Under the pieces are notes generated by a model. The model was not told the DNA's origin. It worked only from the letters and a program-made list of their open reading frames with translations, and searched no databases. From the NCBI GenBank assembly GCA_000697455.1, contig JNET01031968.1, forward strand, positions 1-10,699: a DNA stretch of 10,699 bases. Direction: 5' to 3'. Within the stretch, counting starts at the first letter, position 1. The number at the start of each line of letters is the position of its first letter. The DNA comes from Basidiobolus heterosporus B8920. Taxonomy: Eukaryota > Basidiobolomycota > Basidiobolomycetes > Basidiobolales > Basidiobolaceae. This document shows, piece by piece, positions 1 to 7,807 of the stretch. The position numbers were made by a program, and so were the translations under genes.

Positions 1-172
1 AATTGATAGAAACTGATAGAAATAAGATCAAATCAATAATTGCAAGAAATACTCAAAATTAACCAAATAAGCTGAAAATTGGATTATAGCTGTATTTTTA
101 CGTGTAGAATCTGATTCTGCACTTAAAACTGTGTAAAAACAACTAATTTCTACCGAAATTATAACACACTTA
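1..172. other. AT-rich sequence with no recognised gene
   Basis: I see no coding frame of useful length, no RNA gene and no match to the three retroelements further on. Element A's similarity to element C begins abruptly near position 173, so this stretch is either the host DNA (or another repeat) into which a truncated A copy is fused, or a strongly diverged piece. Only trivial short repeats are present, such as a doubled 'ctgatagaaa'-like unit near the start. Confidence 0.5.
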
Positions 173-560
173 GATCCTAAAAGTGGAAAATGGATATTTC
201 TTGGATACAGTGATGGATCTAAGACCTATAGACGTGATGATATCAAAAATCAGAAGCTAATCAAGAGCAGAAATGTTGTTTCTGATGAAAAGGAAAAATT
301 TCACCTCAGATCATTGTGGATAAAGTTGATGATCAAATCAATACAAATCAAGAGTTATCAGACAATTTTCAGCCAGATTTGGGGCCAGCCACAGTTTCAG
401 ATCCAGCCAATGATCAATTGCCACTTAGGGGATCAATTAGAAAACGTAATAACCCCAGAGAATCGTGGAATACATCAGCCAATGAAGTAAATGCATGTGC
501 AGCCTTCTGTGATGAGCCGCAGACACTAAATCAAGCAATGGAGAGTCCAGATTCAGAATT
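173..560 (+). pseudogene. Integrase C-terminal tail and linker of element A (fossil)
   Basis: The start reads like the copia-specific integrase tail, with the phrase 'ILGYSDGSK'-like (F/I-L-G-Y-S-D-G-S) followed by 'NQKLIKSR', the conserved segment that ends the integrase module in copia polyproteins. From about 316 a low-complexity acidic and Asn/Gln-rich linker follows (VDDQINTNQELSDNF), then 'LRGSIRKRNNPRESW', the typical basic hinge just before reverse transcriptase. In a living copia the polyprotein is cut by the element's own protease to release integrase and RT/RNase H. The same segment exists in C at 10165-10590. It is a broken relic; family assignment is secure, exact domain edges are approximate. 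Confidence 0.85.
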
Positions 561-1480
561 GTGGCACACTGCCATGATGGATGAATATCAATCATCAATG
601 AACAACAGGACATGGATTCTGACCCCATTACTATCAGGGAGAAAGTCAACAGGATATAAATGGGTTTATAAGGTCAAAAACCAAGCTGATGACACTGTGG
701 AGAGGTACAAAGCAAGATAGGTTGCAAAAGGATATTCCCAGACTCCAGAAATAGATTTTAATGAAACTTTTGCCCTAGTAGCTACATTTAACTCCATTAG
801 AACAGTCCTGGCACTCTCAGTTGTCCATAGGCTTGATATACATCAGATGGATGTAAAAACAGTATTTTTAAATGGAAATTTAGAAGAAACTATCTATATG
901 GAGCAACTGCAGCGTTTTATTGAACCAGAACAGCCAGATATGGTCTGTAAGCTTCAAAAATGGTTGTATGGACTCAAGCAAGCACCCAGGGCATGGTACA
1001 ACAAGACAGATACATACTTGGAATCATTGGAGTTCCAGAAAAGTACAGCAGATCACAGTATCTATGTGAAAATGTTGAAAAAAGCGGTTCTGATCCTGGC
1101 TCTTTATGTGGATAACTTATAATAGCTACAGATGATCCCACAGCTCTCAAACAGATGAAATTTGACCTTTCCAGCCACTTTCAGATGAAAGATTAGGGAA
1201 AATTGAGCTATTTTCTTGCAATTGAGCTCAATCTAGACAGACTAAGGCAGAAAATCATACAAACTCAGTCTAAGTACATCTCAGACATCCTATGATGCTA
1301 TAATATGCAGGATTGCAAGCCAGTTGGAACACCAATGGATGTAAATGTTGAATTGAGCAGAAATCACTCAATTCTGGGCAAAAATCAGTCAAATAAGAAC
1401 CAAAATATGCCCTATCAGTCCATGGTTGGTAGTTTAATGTATGTGATGGTTGCTACACGTCCTGATATTGCTGTGGCAGT
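560..1480 (+). pseudogene. Copia reverse transcriptase (RVT_2) of element A (fossil)
   Basis: Conserved copia RT phrases occur in order: 'NRTWILTP' (about 600), 'KWVYKVKNQADDTVERYKA' (about 659-714), 'IHQMDVKTVFLNGNLEE' (about 839), 'LYGLKQAPRAWYNK' (about 964-1008), 'LALYVDNL' (around 1098-1121, the polymerase active-site region), 'PVGTPMDVN' (about 1321) and 'YQSMVGSLMYVMVATRPDIA' (about 1414), the thumb region typical of RVT_2. In a working element this enzyme copies the genomic RNA inside virus-like particles, primed here by initiator tRNA. The region is broken in a few places and is not a functional gene. Domain edges are read by eye. Confidence 0.93.
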
Positions 1481-1559
1481 TGGAACAGTCAGCCGATATC
1501 TTCAGAGGGCAGGACTAGAACACAGAACAGCACTAAAAAGGATCTTCAGATACTTGAAG

Positions 1560-2074
1560 GGAACCTGAGATCTGGGCCTACAATACTCAGGAACTGCTGA
1601 TGGACAGAATTTTGTGGGCTACAGGACCAAGACTGGGAAGACATTGATGACGGAAGATCTACCACCGGATACTTGTTTCTTTATGCAGGAGCAGCTAAAA
1701 CATGGAATAGTAAGAAACAGCCCACCATAGCACTTTCTACTACTGAAGTTGAGTATATGGCAGCTTGTCAAGCTTCCAAAGAAGCTATTGGGTTAAGAAA
1801 ACTGTTCTCCGATGCTGGTTTTAGCTCAGAAACACCCACTTGTATTTACAAAGATAATCAGAGTTGTATTTCGTTAGCTAGAAACCCTACAAATCAAGCT
1901 AGAACTAAGCACATTGATATTCAACATCATTTTGTTAGAGAAGCAGTAGAGAATAAGTTGGTTGAGTTAGTATATTGTCCTACAGAAGACATCATAGCAG
2001 ATATACTTACAAAACCATTGCCAAAGCAACAAGTTGAGATACTTAGAAACCAACTTGGTTTAGCAAGCATGTAA
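1560..2074 (+). pseudogene. Copia RNase H of element A (fossil)
   Basis: The RNase H module follows RT as in all copia elements. Visible phrases are 'WNSKKQPTIALSTTEVEYMA' (acidic residue E near 1745), 'YKDNQSCISLARNP' (D near 1853), 'RTKHIDIQHHFVREAVENK' and 'VYCPTEDIIADILTKPL' (D near 2000), which are the standard copia RNase H landmarks, and the frame ends with the usual 'LRNQLGLASM'. The enzyme would degrade the RNA strand of the RNA:DNA hybrid and leave the polypurine primer. Just 20 bp downstream lies that polypurine tract and then the LTR, as expected. The 3' part (1673-2074) is open; the front part is decayed. Confidence 0.92.
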
Positions 2075-2083
2075 ATTAATTAG

Positions 2084-2094
2084 TTGAGGGGGAG
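2084..2094 (+). promoter_or_regulatory. Polypurine tract of element A
   Basis: TTGAGGGGGAG sits directly before the TGTTGAAATAG start of the LTR. Its purine run and its place between the end of RNase H and the 3' LTR identify it as the plus-strand DNA primer site used in LTR-element replication. Confidence 0.88.
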
Positions 2095-2449
2095 TGTTGA
2101 AATAGTGTAGTATTGCACCTAATCATTTCATAAGTTATTTCTAAGTACTTCTAAGTATTCTACACTTGATGAGGACTCTGAAAAACGTCCAAATGGTCTA
2201 GATAATGATCAGAAACACTTTCCCACTCACAAACACAAAATTCCCAAAATTACCAAAACTCGTCCAAATCACCCCAAATCTTCACCGGATTGTTCCCACT
2301 ATGATTATCAATCATTTACAATGTCCTACTGTTGTATTACATGGTAAACTATAAGTACCAGACTATTTACTCATTAATTAACTAGTGTCTGAACTACAAC
2401 TTATATTTTCACTCCAATGCACCTCCAATCACTCCAGTTTACTGTATCA
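2095..2449 (+). repeat. 3' LTR of element A (355 bp)
   Basis: The LTR starts TGTTGAAATAG and ends ACTGTATCA, so it keeps the TG...CA ends of LTRs. It aligns end to end with 7808-8162 (also 355 bp) with about 23 differences by eye, roughly 6-7%. It carries a TATAAG box at 2350-2355. The 3' boundary is set by the point where similarity to C's LTR stops: C continues into its primer site, A into unrelated DNA. These are LTRs of two different copies, so their divergence bounds the age of the family and not the insertion date of A. Confidence 0.95.
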
Positions 2450-3140
2450 GATAACCAGCTAAAGATCCAACAAATGGTGCCAATCTATCCTCAAGTACAT
2501 GTATGCAGTGATCATACTCATTGAAACAGAAATCAATCATCGTAGGTTTGCTATCATACTTTCTGTTGGTGGAATATATATTCTTCCTTGCATCATTGAT
2601 ATTGTTGATGGATGCTTTGCCAGACTATTGCCCTCAACAAGTGATAGCATGGATCACTAGTAAAGGCAGCATTATCTACTTGGAATGTATTACTGCCTAA
2701 CTCCTGCACAAATGAATCTACTTGATGCTCATTGACTGATAGAACTGCTTCATCTTGACAAATTTTTGCCAAATATATTTCTCTACATTCCCCATATCTA
2801 TTGTTTTGATTGACTCTTCCTTATGAGAAATTGCTGTCAAAATACCAACAGAAAACAGGCCAATTTATTTCTGGATCTATGATTTCCACAAAAACACTGT
2901 CATAATATCAGCAACCTCCATATTTCTCACTAGGAAAAATATATCTGCAGATGACTACTTTGGAGGTATATGTTTAATTCCATTATGTCATTGGTCAATG
3001 ACCACTGTGGTAATCTATCCCCATAAACTAAAAGCTTTTTACATGTATCAAGCAGCTTTATTTTTATTAATCCACTTTTAGCTGCACTTCTATATTCACT
3101 TTCCCCAGAGCAAAAAGTGCGTGGAGAAATATGCTGCACT
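2450..3140 (-). pseudogene. Unclassified decayed coding-like sequence between elements A and B
   Basis: On the minus strand several open stretches with protein-like composition follow each other, not all in one frame. Examples: 'KPTMIDFCFNEYDHCIHVLE' (about 2500-2560), 'YGECREIYLAKICQDEAVLS' (about 2740-2800), 'VEIIDPEINWPVFCWYFDSN' (about 2840-2900) and, around 2940-3139, a segment containing 'TCKKLLVYGDRLPQWSLTND'. The mix of Trp, Cys and acidic residues is unlike random AT-rich DNA read through. I do not recognise the family: it shows no copia motifs and could be a host gene fragment, another mobile element or chance. It is clearly broken. It lies outside both LTR boundaries, so it belongs to the target DNA into which A and B inserted. 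Confidence 0.3.
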
Positions 3141-3314
3141 GGGCAACTCTCTCAAGAAGTATCCACATTCTACCAATACTTGAATGGTAACATCATTCTT
3201 CCATTGGGTTTGTGAATATCTAATAGCACTATGCCATTTTTAATTCATCTTGTCAATAAACTGTATGTCCTATATATCTATATATAACAATAATGTATTT
3301 ATATAGCTACTTAT
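3141..3314. other. AT-rich spacer with TA-rich run next to element B
   Basis: No gene is visible. A low-complexity TA-rich run lies at about 3271-3306 (tatatatctatatataac and neighbours). The last five bases before B's LTR, 'cttat' at 3310-3314, are the expected target duplicate of B on this side; the partner would lie beyond element C, outside the window. Confidence 0.45.
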
Positions 3315-3623
3315 TGTTGTGAAATTCTGGGAGTTATTGGAAATGATTTGGAGTATTAGAAGAATATGTGATTTTCCCTTGTAGATTTATTGAATGTCAG
3401 GTTGGCATATATACATTTATCAAGAAGTAAACAACGCAATGTTTAGAATACGTCAAGGCAGGTCCCAGGAGCATTTATGGAAAGTTTGGGTTCATTTGGA
3501 TATGTTTGAGAAAGTCAAGCATTCTGGGTACTTCTAAGTTTGTGGAAAATGGCCTAAGTAAAACCTGGGTGTGAGCTTTGAGTGAGAGGATATTGCTAAG
3601 TAAATATTATAAGGATGCCATCA
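3315..3623 (-). repeat. 3' LTR of element B (about 309 bp)
   Basis: The plus-strand left edge TGTTGTGAAATTCTGGGAG matches the edge of the other B LTR at 7592, which in turn abuts the primer site, so 3315 is the element's terminal base. Similarity to 7592-7807 runs over 3315-3531; the remaining part (3532 to about 3623) has no partner in this window because element C interrupts the other copy. The inner edge near 3623 is estimated from the LTR's expected TG start and from the resemblance of the adjoining sequence to the pre-LTR region of A; it may be off by several bases. Confidence 0.88.
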
Positions 3624-3651
3624 ACTATGAATAATTAAATGCCAAATAATC

Positions 3652-4150
3652 TTATACTAATCTCAAGTGATTTCTTAAATATTCAAATTTCTCTCTAGCT
3701 AATGGATTGGTTAAAATGTCTATGACCATTGGTTCAGTTGGACAATAAACCAACTCTACTAGCTTATTTTCCACAGCTTCTCTAATAAAGTGGTGTTTAA
3801 TATCTATGTGCTTACTTCTGGCATGAAATGCTAGATTTCTTGCCAATTGAATTCAACGTTAAGTATCCTGCAACAAAATAATTGGCGCATTCTAAATAAA
3901 CCCTAAGTCTTTCAATAGCTTTCTTAACCACATTACCTTCTTTGTAGCTTCACCAGCCACCAAGTATTCCACTACATTTGTTGAAAGTGCAACTCTAGGT
4001 TGTTTCTTCGAATTCTAAGAATTTGCACCATGATAGTAAAGAAAGGTACATCCAGTTATGGATATTTGGTCATCAATATCTCATCCCCAATTAGCATCAG
4101 AGTAGTCTAGGAGATCTTATTCTGCTCCAGAATATGTATACCTTTAGCAC
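3652..4150 (-). pseudogene. Copia RNase H of element B (fossil)
   Basis: On the minus strand, 'NSKKQPRVALST' near 4010-3975 and 'RSKHIDIKHHFIREAVENK' with 'LVELVYCPTEPMVIDILTNP' (3846-3652) match the RNase H of A almost phrase by phrase. In a live element this domain removes genomic RNA during reverse transcription. The end of the frame at 3652 lies about 30 bp from the estimated LTR edge, the normal spacing. The module is broken and more diverged from A than A is from C. Confidence 0.88.
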
Positions 4151-4249
4151 AGATCAATAGACCCTTTGAATATCTGAATATCTGCTTAACTGCTGTAATT
4201 TGATGAGATCTGTAATTCTTAAGATATTGACTGACAATCCCCACTAAAT

Positions 4250-5200
4250 ACACAACATATGGTCACATTCCTACTATGATATATATCAAACTACCAACCA
4301 TATATTGATAAGGGAATTTCTGGCTTTCAAATGAATCCAAGTGTGCTGGATTTGAGCCATTTTTGGTCAAGTTACAAATAGTCTCCATTGGGGTTGATAT
4401 AGGCTTACATTCTTCCATTTTAAGACTTCTAAGTATATCTTAGATATATTTAGATTGGTTTAAGGTCACAGTTCTGGTTTTATTTAACTCTATTCCCAGG
4501 GAGTACATCCGTTTTTCAAGATCAGCCATTTTAAACTTAGTAGATGGGTTTGATTTAGTCTTTTGCATCACTTGCAAGTAATTAACGGCTATTATAAGAT
4601 TACCCATGTATAAGGCTAGCAAGACTGGATCAGTCTTATTGGGCCTATAATAAGTACTATAATCAGCTTTGCTCTTCTGGAATTGGAATGATTTTAAATA
4701 CATGTCTATCTTGCTATTCCAAGCTCTAGGTAATTGTTTTAAGCCATCTATTTTTTTTCTGAGTTTTCGAGCCATTTTAGGGTATTTGGTTTCCTCAAAT
4801 CCATTTAGCTGTTCTATGTAGATGTTCTCAGTCAATTCTGCATTCAAAAGGCTGTTTTAACATCCATTCAATGAATACAAAGCTGATATTTAGCAAATAT
4901 TGCTAAAATTAATGTAATTGAATTAAACTTGGCTACCGGTGTGAATTTTTCTGTCAAGTCTATGCATTCAGTCTGATAATATCCTTTGGCAACAAGTGCT
5001 GCGCTGTATCTTTCAACAGTACAATCTGGTTCGTATCTAATTTAAAAACTCATCTGCATCTGATTGATATTTGGCCTTCAGGTAATTTTGTTAAAATCCA
5101 AGTTTGATTTTCCATAAGTGCCTGATATTCCTCAGACATTGTAGATCTCCAGAACTCTGTCTAAGGGCTTTCCAGGGCCTCATTGAGGGTCTGTGGCTCC
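4250..5200 (-). pseudogene. Copia reverse transcriptase of element B (fossil)
   Basis: Minus-strand phrases in order: 'EEYQALMENQTWI' (about 5130-5095), 'NAELTENIYIEQLNGFEE' (about 4845-4790), 'DGLKQLPRAWNSKIDMYLKS' (about 4750-4690), 'LLALYMGNLIIA' (about 4625-4590), 'KFKMADLEKRMYSLGIELNK' (about 4540-4480) and 'YQYMVGSLIYIIVGM' (about 4310-4265). These correspond to the palm, active-site region and thumb of RVT_2. The stretch is heavily broken. The strong match in order and spacing to element A leaves no doubt about the family; domain edges are approximate. Confidence 0.88.
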
Positions 5201-5459
5201 CTAATCTGAGCAGCTCCAGTATATGCCCTTTTCTAGATTCATTGATATTGTAATCAAGAATATTTCTGATCCAATTTGATCTTTGGTTGTAGAAAATGGG
5301 GTCATAACTTCTGGCATTGTATTGGGCAATTCAGAGGCTCTACTATGGTTGTAGGGCTTACAGGAGTACCTATCTCTTCATTGACTTGCACTACTTCAGC
5401 ACTGATGATTAGTAATAGCAAAATTGATTTTTGCCATTGTCTGTTATAATACTTGACCA

Positions 5460-6380
5460 ATACTTTGAAACTTCATTAAACAAATGATCTCTGGACTTAA
5501 TCAGCTTCTTAACCTTGGTATCACGCAGTCCATATGCTTTTGTTTGATAGCAGTGGCCCAAAAATATGCATTTTGTGCTTCTTGGAGCAAATTTGACAGG
5601 TTTTTAGTCATATGTTTGACAAAAGCTATGCAATCAAAGACTCTTAAGTATTGGGCACTTGGTTTTTATCAATTCCATGCCTCAAATGGAGTAGAATGAA
5701 GTAGAATTTTGTTAGAGCCTGTATCTCTAAGATGAACAACAGTGGCAACAGATTCCATGCAGAATTCATAGAATAATCTTAGTGCATTGATCAAGGATCT
5801 TACTTTTTCAATTTTAGTCCTGTTAGCACATTCAAAAACTCCATTTGAATGTGGAGTATGGGGTGCAGCAACTTCTTGCTTAATTCCATGGATTTTGTAG
5901 AAGTGATCAAAGAGTTTTGAGGTGTAGTTTTTAACATTATATGCAAATATTTTCTTGATTTGGCTCCAGTTTCTGTTTCCACAAGGCCTTTGAAGTCTCT
6001 AAAGATAGAAAGTGTTGTTCCTTTCTTTTCATCAGGTAGACCCAGGAATATCTTGTATAATCATCAACAATGATGACCAAGTATCTTTTTCTGCTTAAAA
6101 ATAAACTGTGCATAGGTTCTCAGAGGTCTGAGTGCATAAGATACTGTTTTTTCATGGTTTTGACTATTCCAGAGCTCTTGAATTGTTATCTGGCTTGTTT
6201 ACCATATACATAGCCATCACAGTGGTCCAAACCTGTTGGGTGATAAAATTGACTCCAGAAAAAAGGCAATTTTTGATCATTTTCTTCAAATAATCAAATC
6301 CAAAATGTTTGGATCACTTATATTATAGTTGAGCATATTTGCAACTTGAATGACTTTTATTTGCCTGAAACTCAGCAGGA
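5460..6380 (-). pseudogene. Copia integrase of element B (fossil)
   Basis: Minus-strand landmarks: 'CDGYVYGKQAR' (about 6220-6190, end of the zinc-binding region), 'LMHSDL' (about 6145, first acidic residue of the core), 'IIVDDYTRYSWVYLM' (about 6080-6035), 'HSNGVFECANRT' (about 5855-5820, around the third acidic position), and the copia tail 'TKAYGLRDTKVKKLIKSR' (about 5545-5490), which matches 'SKAYRLYDTENQKLIKSR' in C. The enzyme would insert the cDNA into host chromosomes, leaving a 5-bp duplication. It is a decayed relic with multiple breaks. Confidence 0.86.
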
Positions 6381-6559
6381 ATATAGGTCAGCTGGTATAA
6401 ATTTATCTCCTTTTGTCCAGAGGATAAACAAGGTCGGATTTTATCAGTCATTGTACATTGTGATGCATCAAAACTGAACTATTATCCTTCTGCTGTAGCC
6501 TTGCAGACTGATAGTAAATTTTTGGCAAATCAGGTTCATGGAGTATCTCCTTAAAGGTA

Positions 6560-6725
6560 AGAACTCTCACCTCAAAAGCTCCTTCAGTTTCACCTGAATT
6601 GCTCTCATTCCAATAACTTCTAATGTATGGTCATCACTCAAGAAATCCTTTCCAATTGGTATTACATCATATTGAATAAACCAATCTTTTTGAATTGTGA
6701 AGTACTGGGAAGCTCCAGAATTAGT
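6560..6725 (-). pseudogene. Retroviral-type aspartic protease of element B (fossil)
   Basis: The minus-strand phrase 'NSGASQYFTIQKDWF' (about 6722-6680) aligns with 'DSGASQHLPSKKNWF' in element C, the active-site turn of copia proteases, and 'DDHTLEVIGM' follows as 'GDDHALDAVVTG' does in C. This pepsin-like half enzyme works as a dimer and cuts the Gag-Pol polyprotein. It lies between the zinc knuckle and the integrase, as expected. It is part of a broken element. Confidence 0.8.
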
Positions 6726-6779
6726 ATACTATGCCAGAGAATCCTTGTTTGTGGTCATAAGTGGTGCAGATAAAAACAT

Positions 6780-7560
6780 TTGGTCACCAGTTAAAACAGC
6801 ATTTGATGATTCAGCCTTCTTTCCTTCTTTTGCTAATCTTTTCAAGCAACCAATACTCAAATGATCAGTCCTTTTACAGTAATCACAGTATGTGTTACTT
6901 TTCTTCTTACAGCATTTGGTACCTTTATTGAAAGGTCTTCCATTGCTTAAGAATGCATTCTCCTGTCTTTTTTGGCAGGTATCTGATTTCCACAGATATT
7001 CACCCAGCACTATTCCGTAAATGTACATTGCGGTCAAATCTTGAGTTTGGGACTCTAGGCCATTACCAGACTCTGAAACTTGTCAAGCAAGTTAATCACA
7101 AGTGAAACTATGACATCTTCATCTGTGGTAGATACCTCAATTGATTCCATTTCAGCAATTAAAGTTGTGATTCCATTTATCAAGGAATTTATCCCTTCTC
7201 TAGCCTGCATCTTGATGTTAAAAAATTTTCTTCTCAAGCACATATTATTAGTAGCAGAACTAGCTTGGTAGAGGTCTTCAAAGGCTTTGCAGGCATTCTG
7301 GGCAGTTTTGGCTCTTGCATATTGGATAAGTAATTCATCTTTAACATTAAGACAAATTGAGTTAAAGGCTCAATGCTCCTTCTTTAAGTACAATAAAGCA
7401 TCTTCTTCAGTTCCTTCATGTTGTCCTTCTTCTCCCGTAACAATATCTCAAAGACCCCTTACCTGCAGCATCATTTTCATTTTCACCTTGCAATTTGATA
7501 GTTGATATCATCAAACTTTTCAGCAGGAGGAAGAATTCCAGTAATGGTAGTAGTAGACAT
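6780..7560 (-). pseudogene. Gag (UBN2-type with zinc knuckle) of element B (fossil)
   Basis: The minus-strand start at 7560 reads 'MSTTTITGILPPAEKFDD', parallel to 'MPTNLNTNVFPSIDKFDG' of C, and lies 31 nt from the LTR edge in both elements. The middle contains 'MCLRRKFFNIKMQAREGINS' and 'LLDKFQSLVMA', typical of the copia capsid domain. A CCHC zinc knuckle, C-X2-C-X4-H-X4-C ('CDYCKRTDHLSIGC'), is at 6887-6846. Gag would form the particle shell and bind RNA through the knuckle. An in-phase ATG lies 27 nt upstream inside the primer site, so the true start could be there. The region is broken. Confidence 0.85.
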
Positions 7561-7579
7561 TCCAGAGAGTGTAAGCTTC

Positions 7580-7591
7580 AGGCTCATAACC
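7580..7591 (-). promoter_or_regulatory. Primer binding site of element B (initiator Met tRNA, anticodon arm)
   Basis: On the minus strand GGTTATGAGCCT begins directly after the LTR end ...CACAACA. It closely matches the complement of the conserved initiator tRNA-Met anticodon arm (GGGCCCATAACC). Drosophila copia, which primes from a 5' half of this tRNA, has nearly the same sequence at the same place. Confidence 0.85.
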
Positions 7592-7662
7592 TGTTGTGAG
7601 ATTCTGGGTGTTATTGGAAGTGATTTGGGGAACTAGAAGAATATATGGTTTTCACTTGTAGA

Positions 7663-7690
7663 TTTATTGAATGTAAGGGTGGCATTTATA
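7663..7690 (-). promoter_or_regulatory. LTR core promoter and poly(A) signal of element B
   Basis: On the minus strand TATAAATG (7690-7683) is followed after about 22 nt by AATAAA (7668-7663). The 3' LTR has the same pair as TATATATG (3413-3406) and AATAAA (3391-3386). The spacing equals that of element C's LTR within 1 nt. The roles are inferred from motif and position. Confidence 0.6.
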
Positions 7691-7802
7691 CTTTTGTCAA
7701 GAAGTTGAAAAAGCAATGTGTAGAATATGCTGAGGAAGGCCTCCAGAACCTATGTGCATCTTCTGGGGTCATTGGACATGTTTGAAAAAGTCAAGTATTC
7801 TG

Positions 7803-7807
7803 GGTAC
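7803..7807. repeat. Candidate target site duplicate of element C
   Basis: GGTAC immediately precedes C's LTR. Copia integrases make 5-bp duplications, and the uninterrupted B LTR has the same GGTAC at 3527-3531 followed by 'ttctaagt'. The second copy should follow C's 3' LTR, outside the window. Confidence 0.6.

Larger units (their letters stand above)
173..2449 (+). mobile_element. Element A: 5'-truncated Ty1/copia retrotransposon fossil
   Basis: This is the 3' half of a copia element: integrase tail, linker, reverse transcriptase, RNase H, polypurine tract and 3' LTR in that order, which is the copia order (integrase before reverse transcriptase) and not the gypsy order. The first 540 bp align with the end of element C at about 93% identity by eye, and the LTR aligns over its full 355 bp with C's 5' LTR, so A and C belong to one family. 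Gag, protease and most of integrase are absent. The coding part is broken in several places (about five). The expected 5-bp target duplicate at its right end would be 'gataa' at 2450-2454; its partner is not visible because the left end is missing. Confidence 0.95.
3315..7807 (-). mobile_element. Element B: old Ty1/copia retrotransposon fossil, minus strand
   Basis: Read on the minus strand, the window shows 5' LTR (7592-7807, interrupted by element C), primer site (7580-7591), gag, protease, integrase, reverse transcriptase, RNase H and 3' LTR (3315-3623). The order PR-IN-RT-RH is that of copia. Its proteins resemble those of A and C (for example the shared gag phrase 'LDKFQSLVMA' against 'PDKFQSLVMA') but the LTRs are different, so B is a related, separate family. 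It looks near full length, about 4.5 kb without the interrupted LTR part, but heavily decayed: well over ten breaks. Its two LTRs differ at about 40 of 217 comparable sites by eye, so it is the oldest element here. Confidence 0.93.
7592..7807 (-). repeat. 5' LTR of element B, inner part, interrupted by element C
   Basis: This 216-bp stretch aligns with 3315-3531 of B's 3' LTR at about 81% identity by eye and then ends exactly where C's LTR begins. The 3' LTR shows that about 92 bp more should follow; they are expected on the far side of C. Sense orientation is minus, so this part holds the TATA box, AATAAA signal and U5. Confidence 0.92.

Noticed and set aside
105-117. Short inverted repeat AGAATC-T-GATTCT as an operator or terminator
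   Set aside because: Six-base arms in AT-rich DNA without any neighbouring gene are expected by chance.
437-649. Minus-strand open frame, repeated almost identically at 10440-10652
   Set aside because: It recurs only because A and C are copies of the same element; it is antisense to the linker and RT start and has no protein features of its own. The same holds for 8187-8414 and 9608-9826.
2095-2449. Solo LTR
   Set aside because: It is directly preceded by a polypurine tract and by RNase H of the same family, so it is the 3' LTR of element A.
3271-3306. TA-rich run as a promoter or origin
   Set aside because: Low-complexity sequence with no gene start or conserved partner nearby; similar runs are common in AT-rich genomes.
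5484-5699. Plus-strand open frame of about 70 codons inside element B, and similar ones at 7080-7271 and 7287-7505
   Set aside because: They are antisense to B's integrase and gag, whose copia phrases are readable on the minus strand; no independent protein family is visible.
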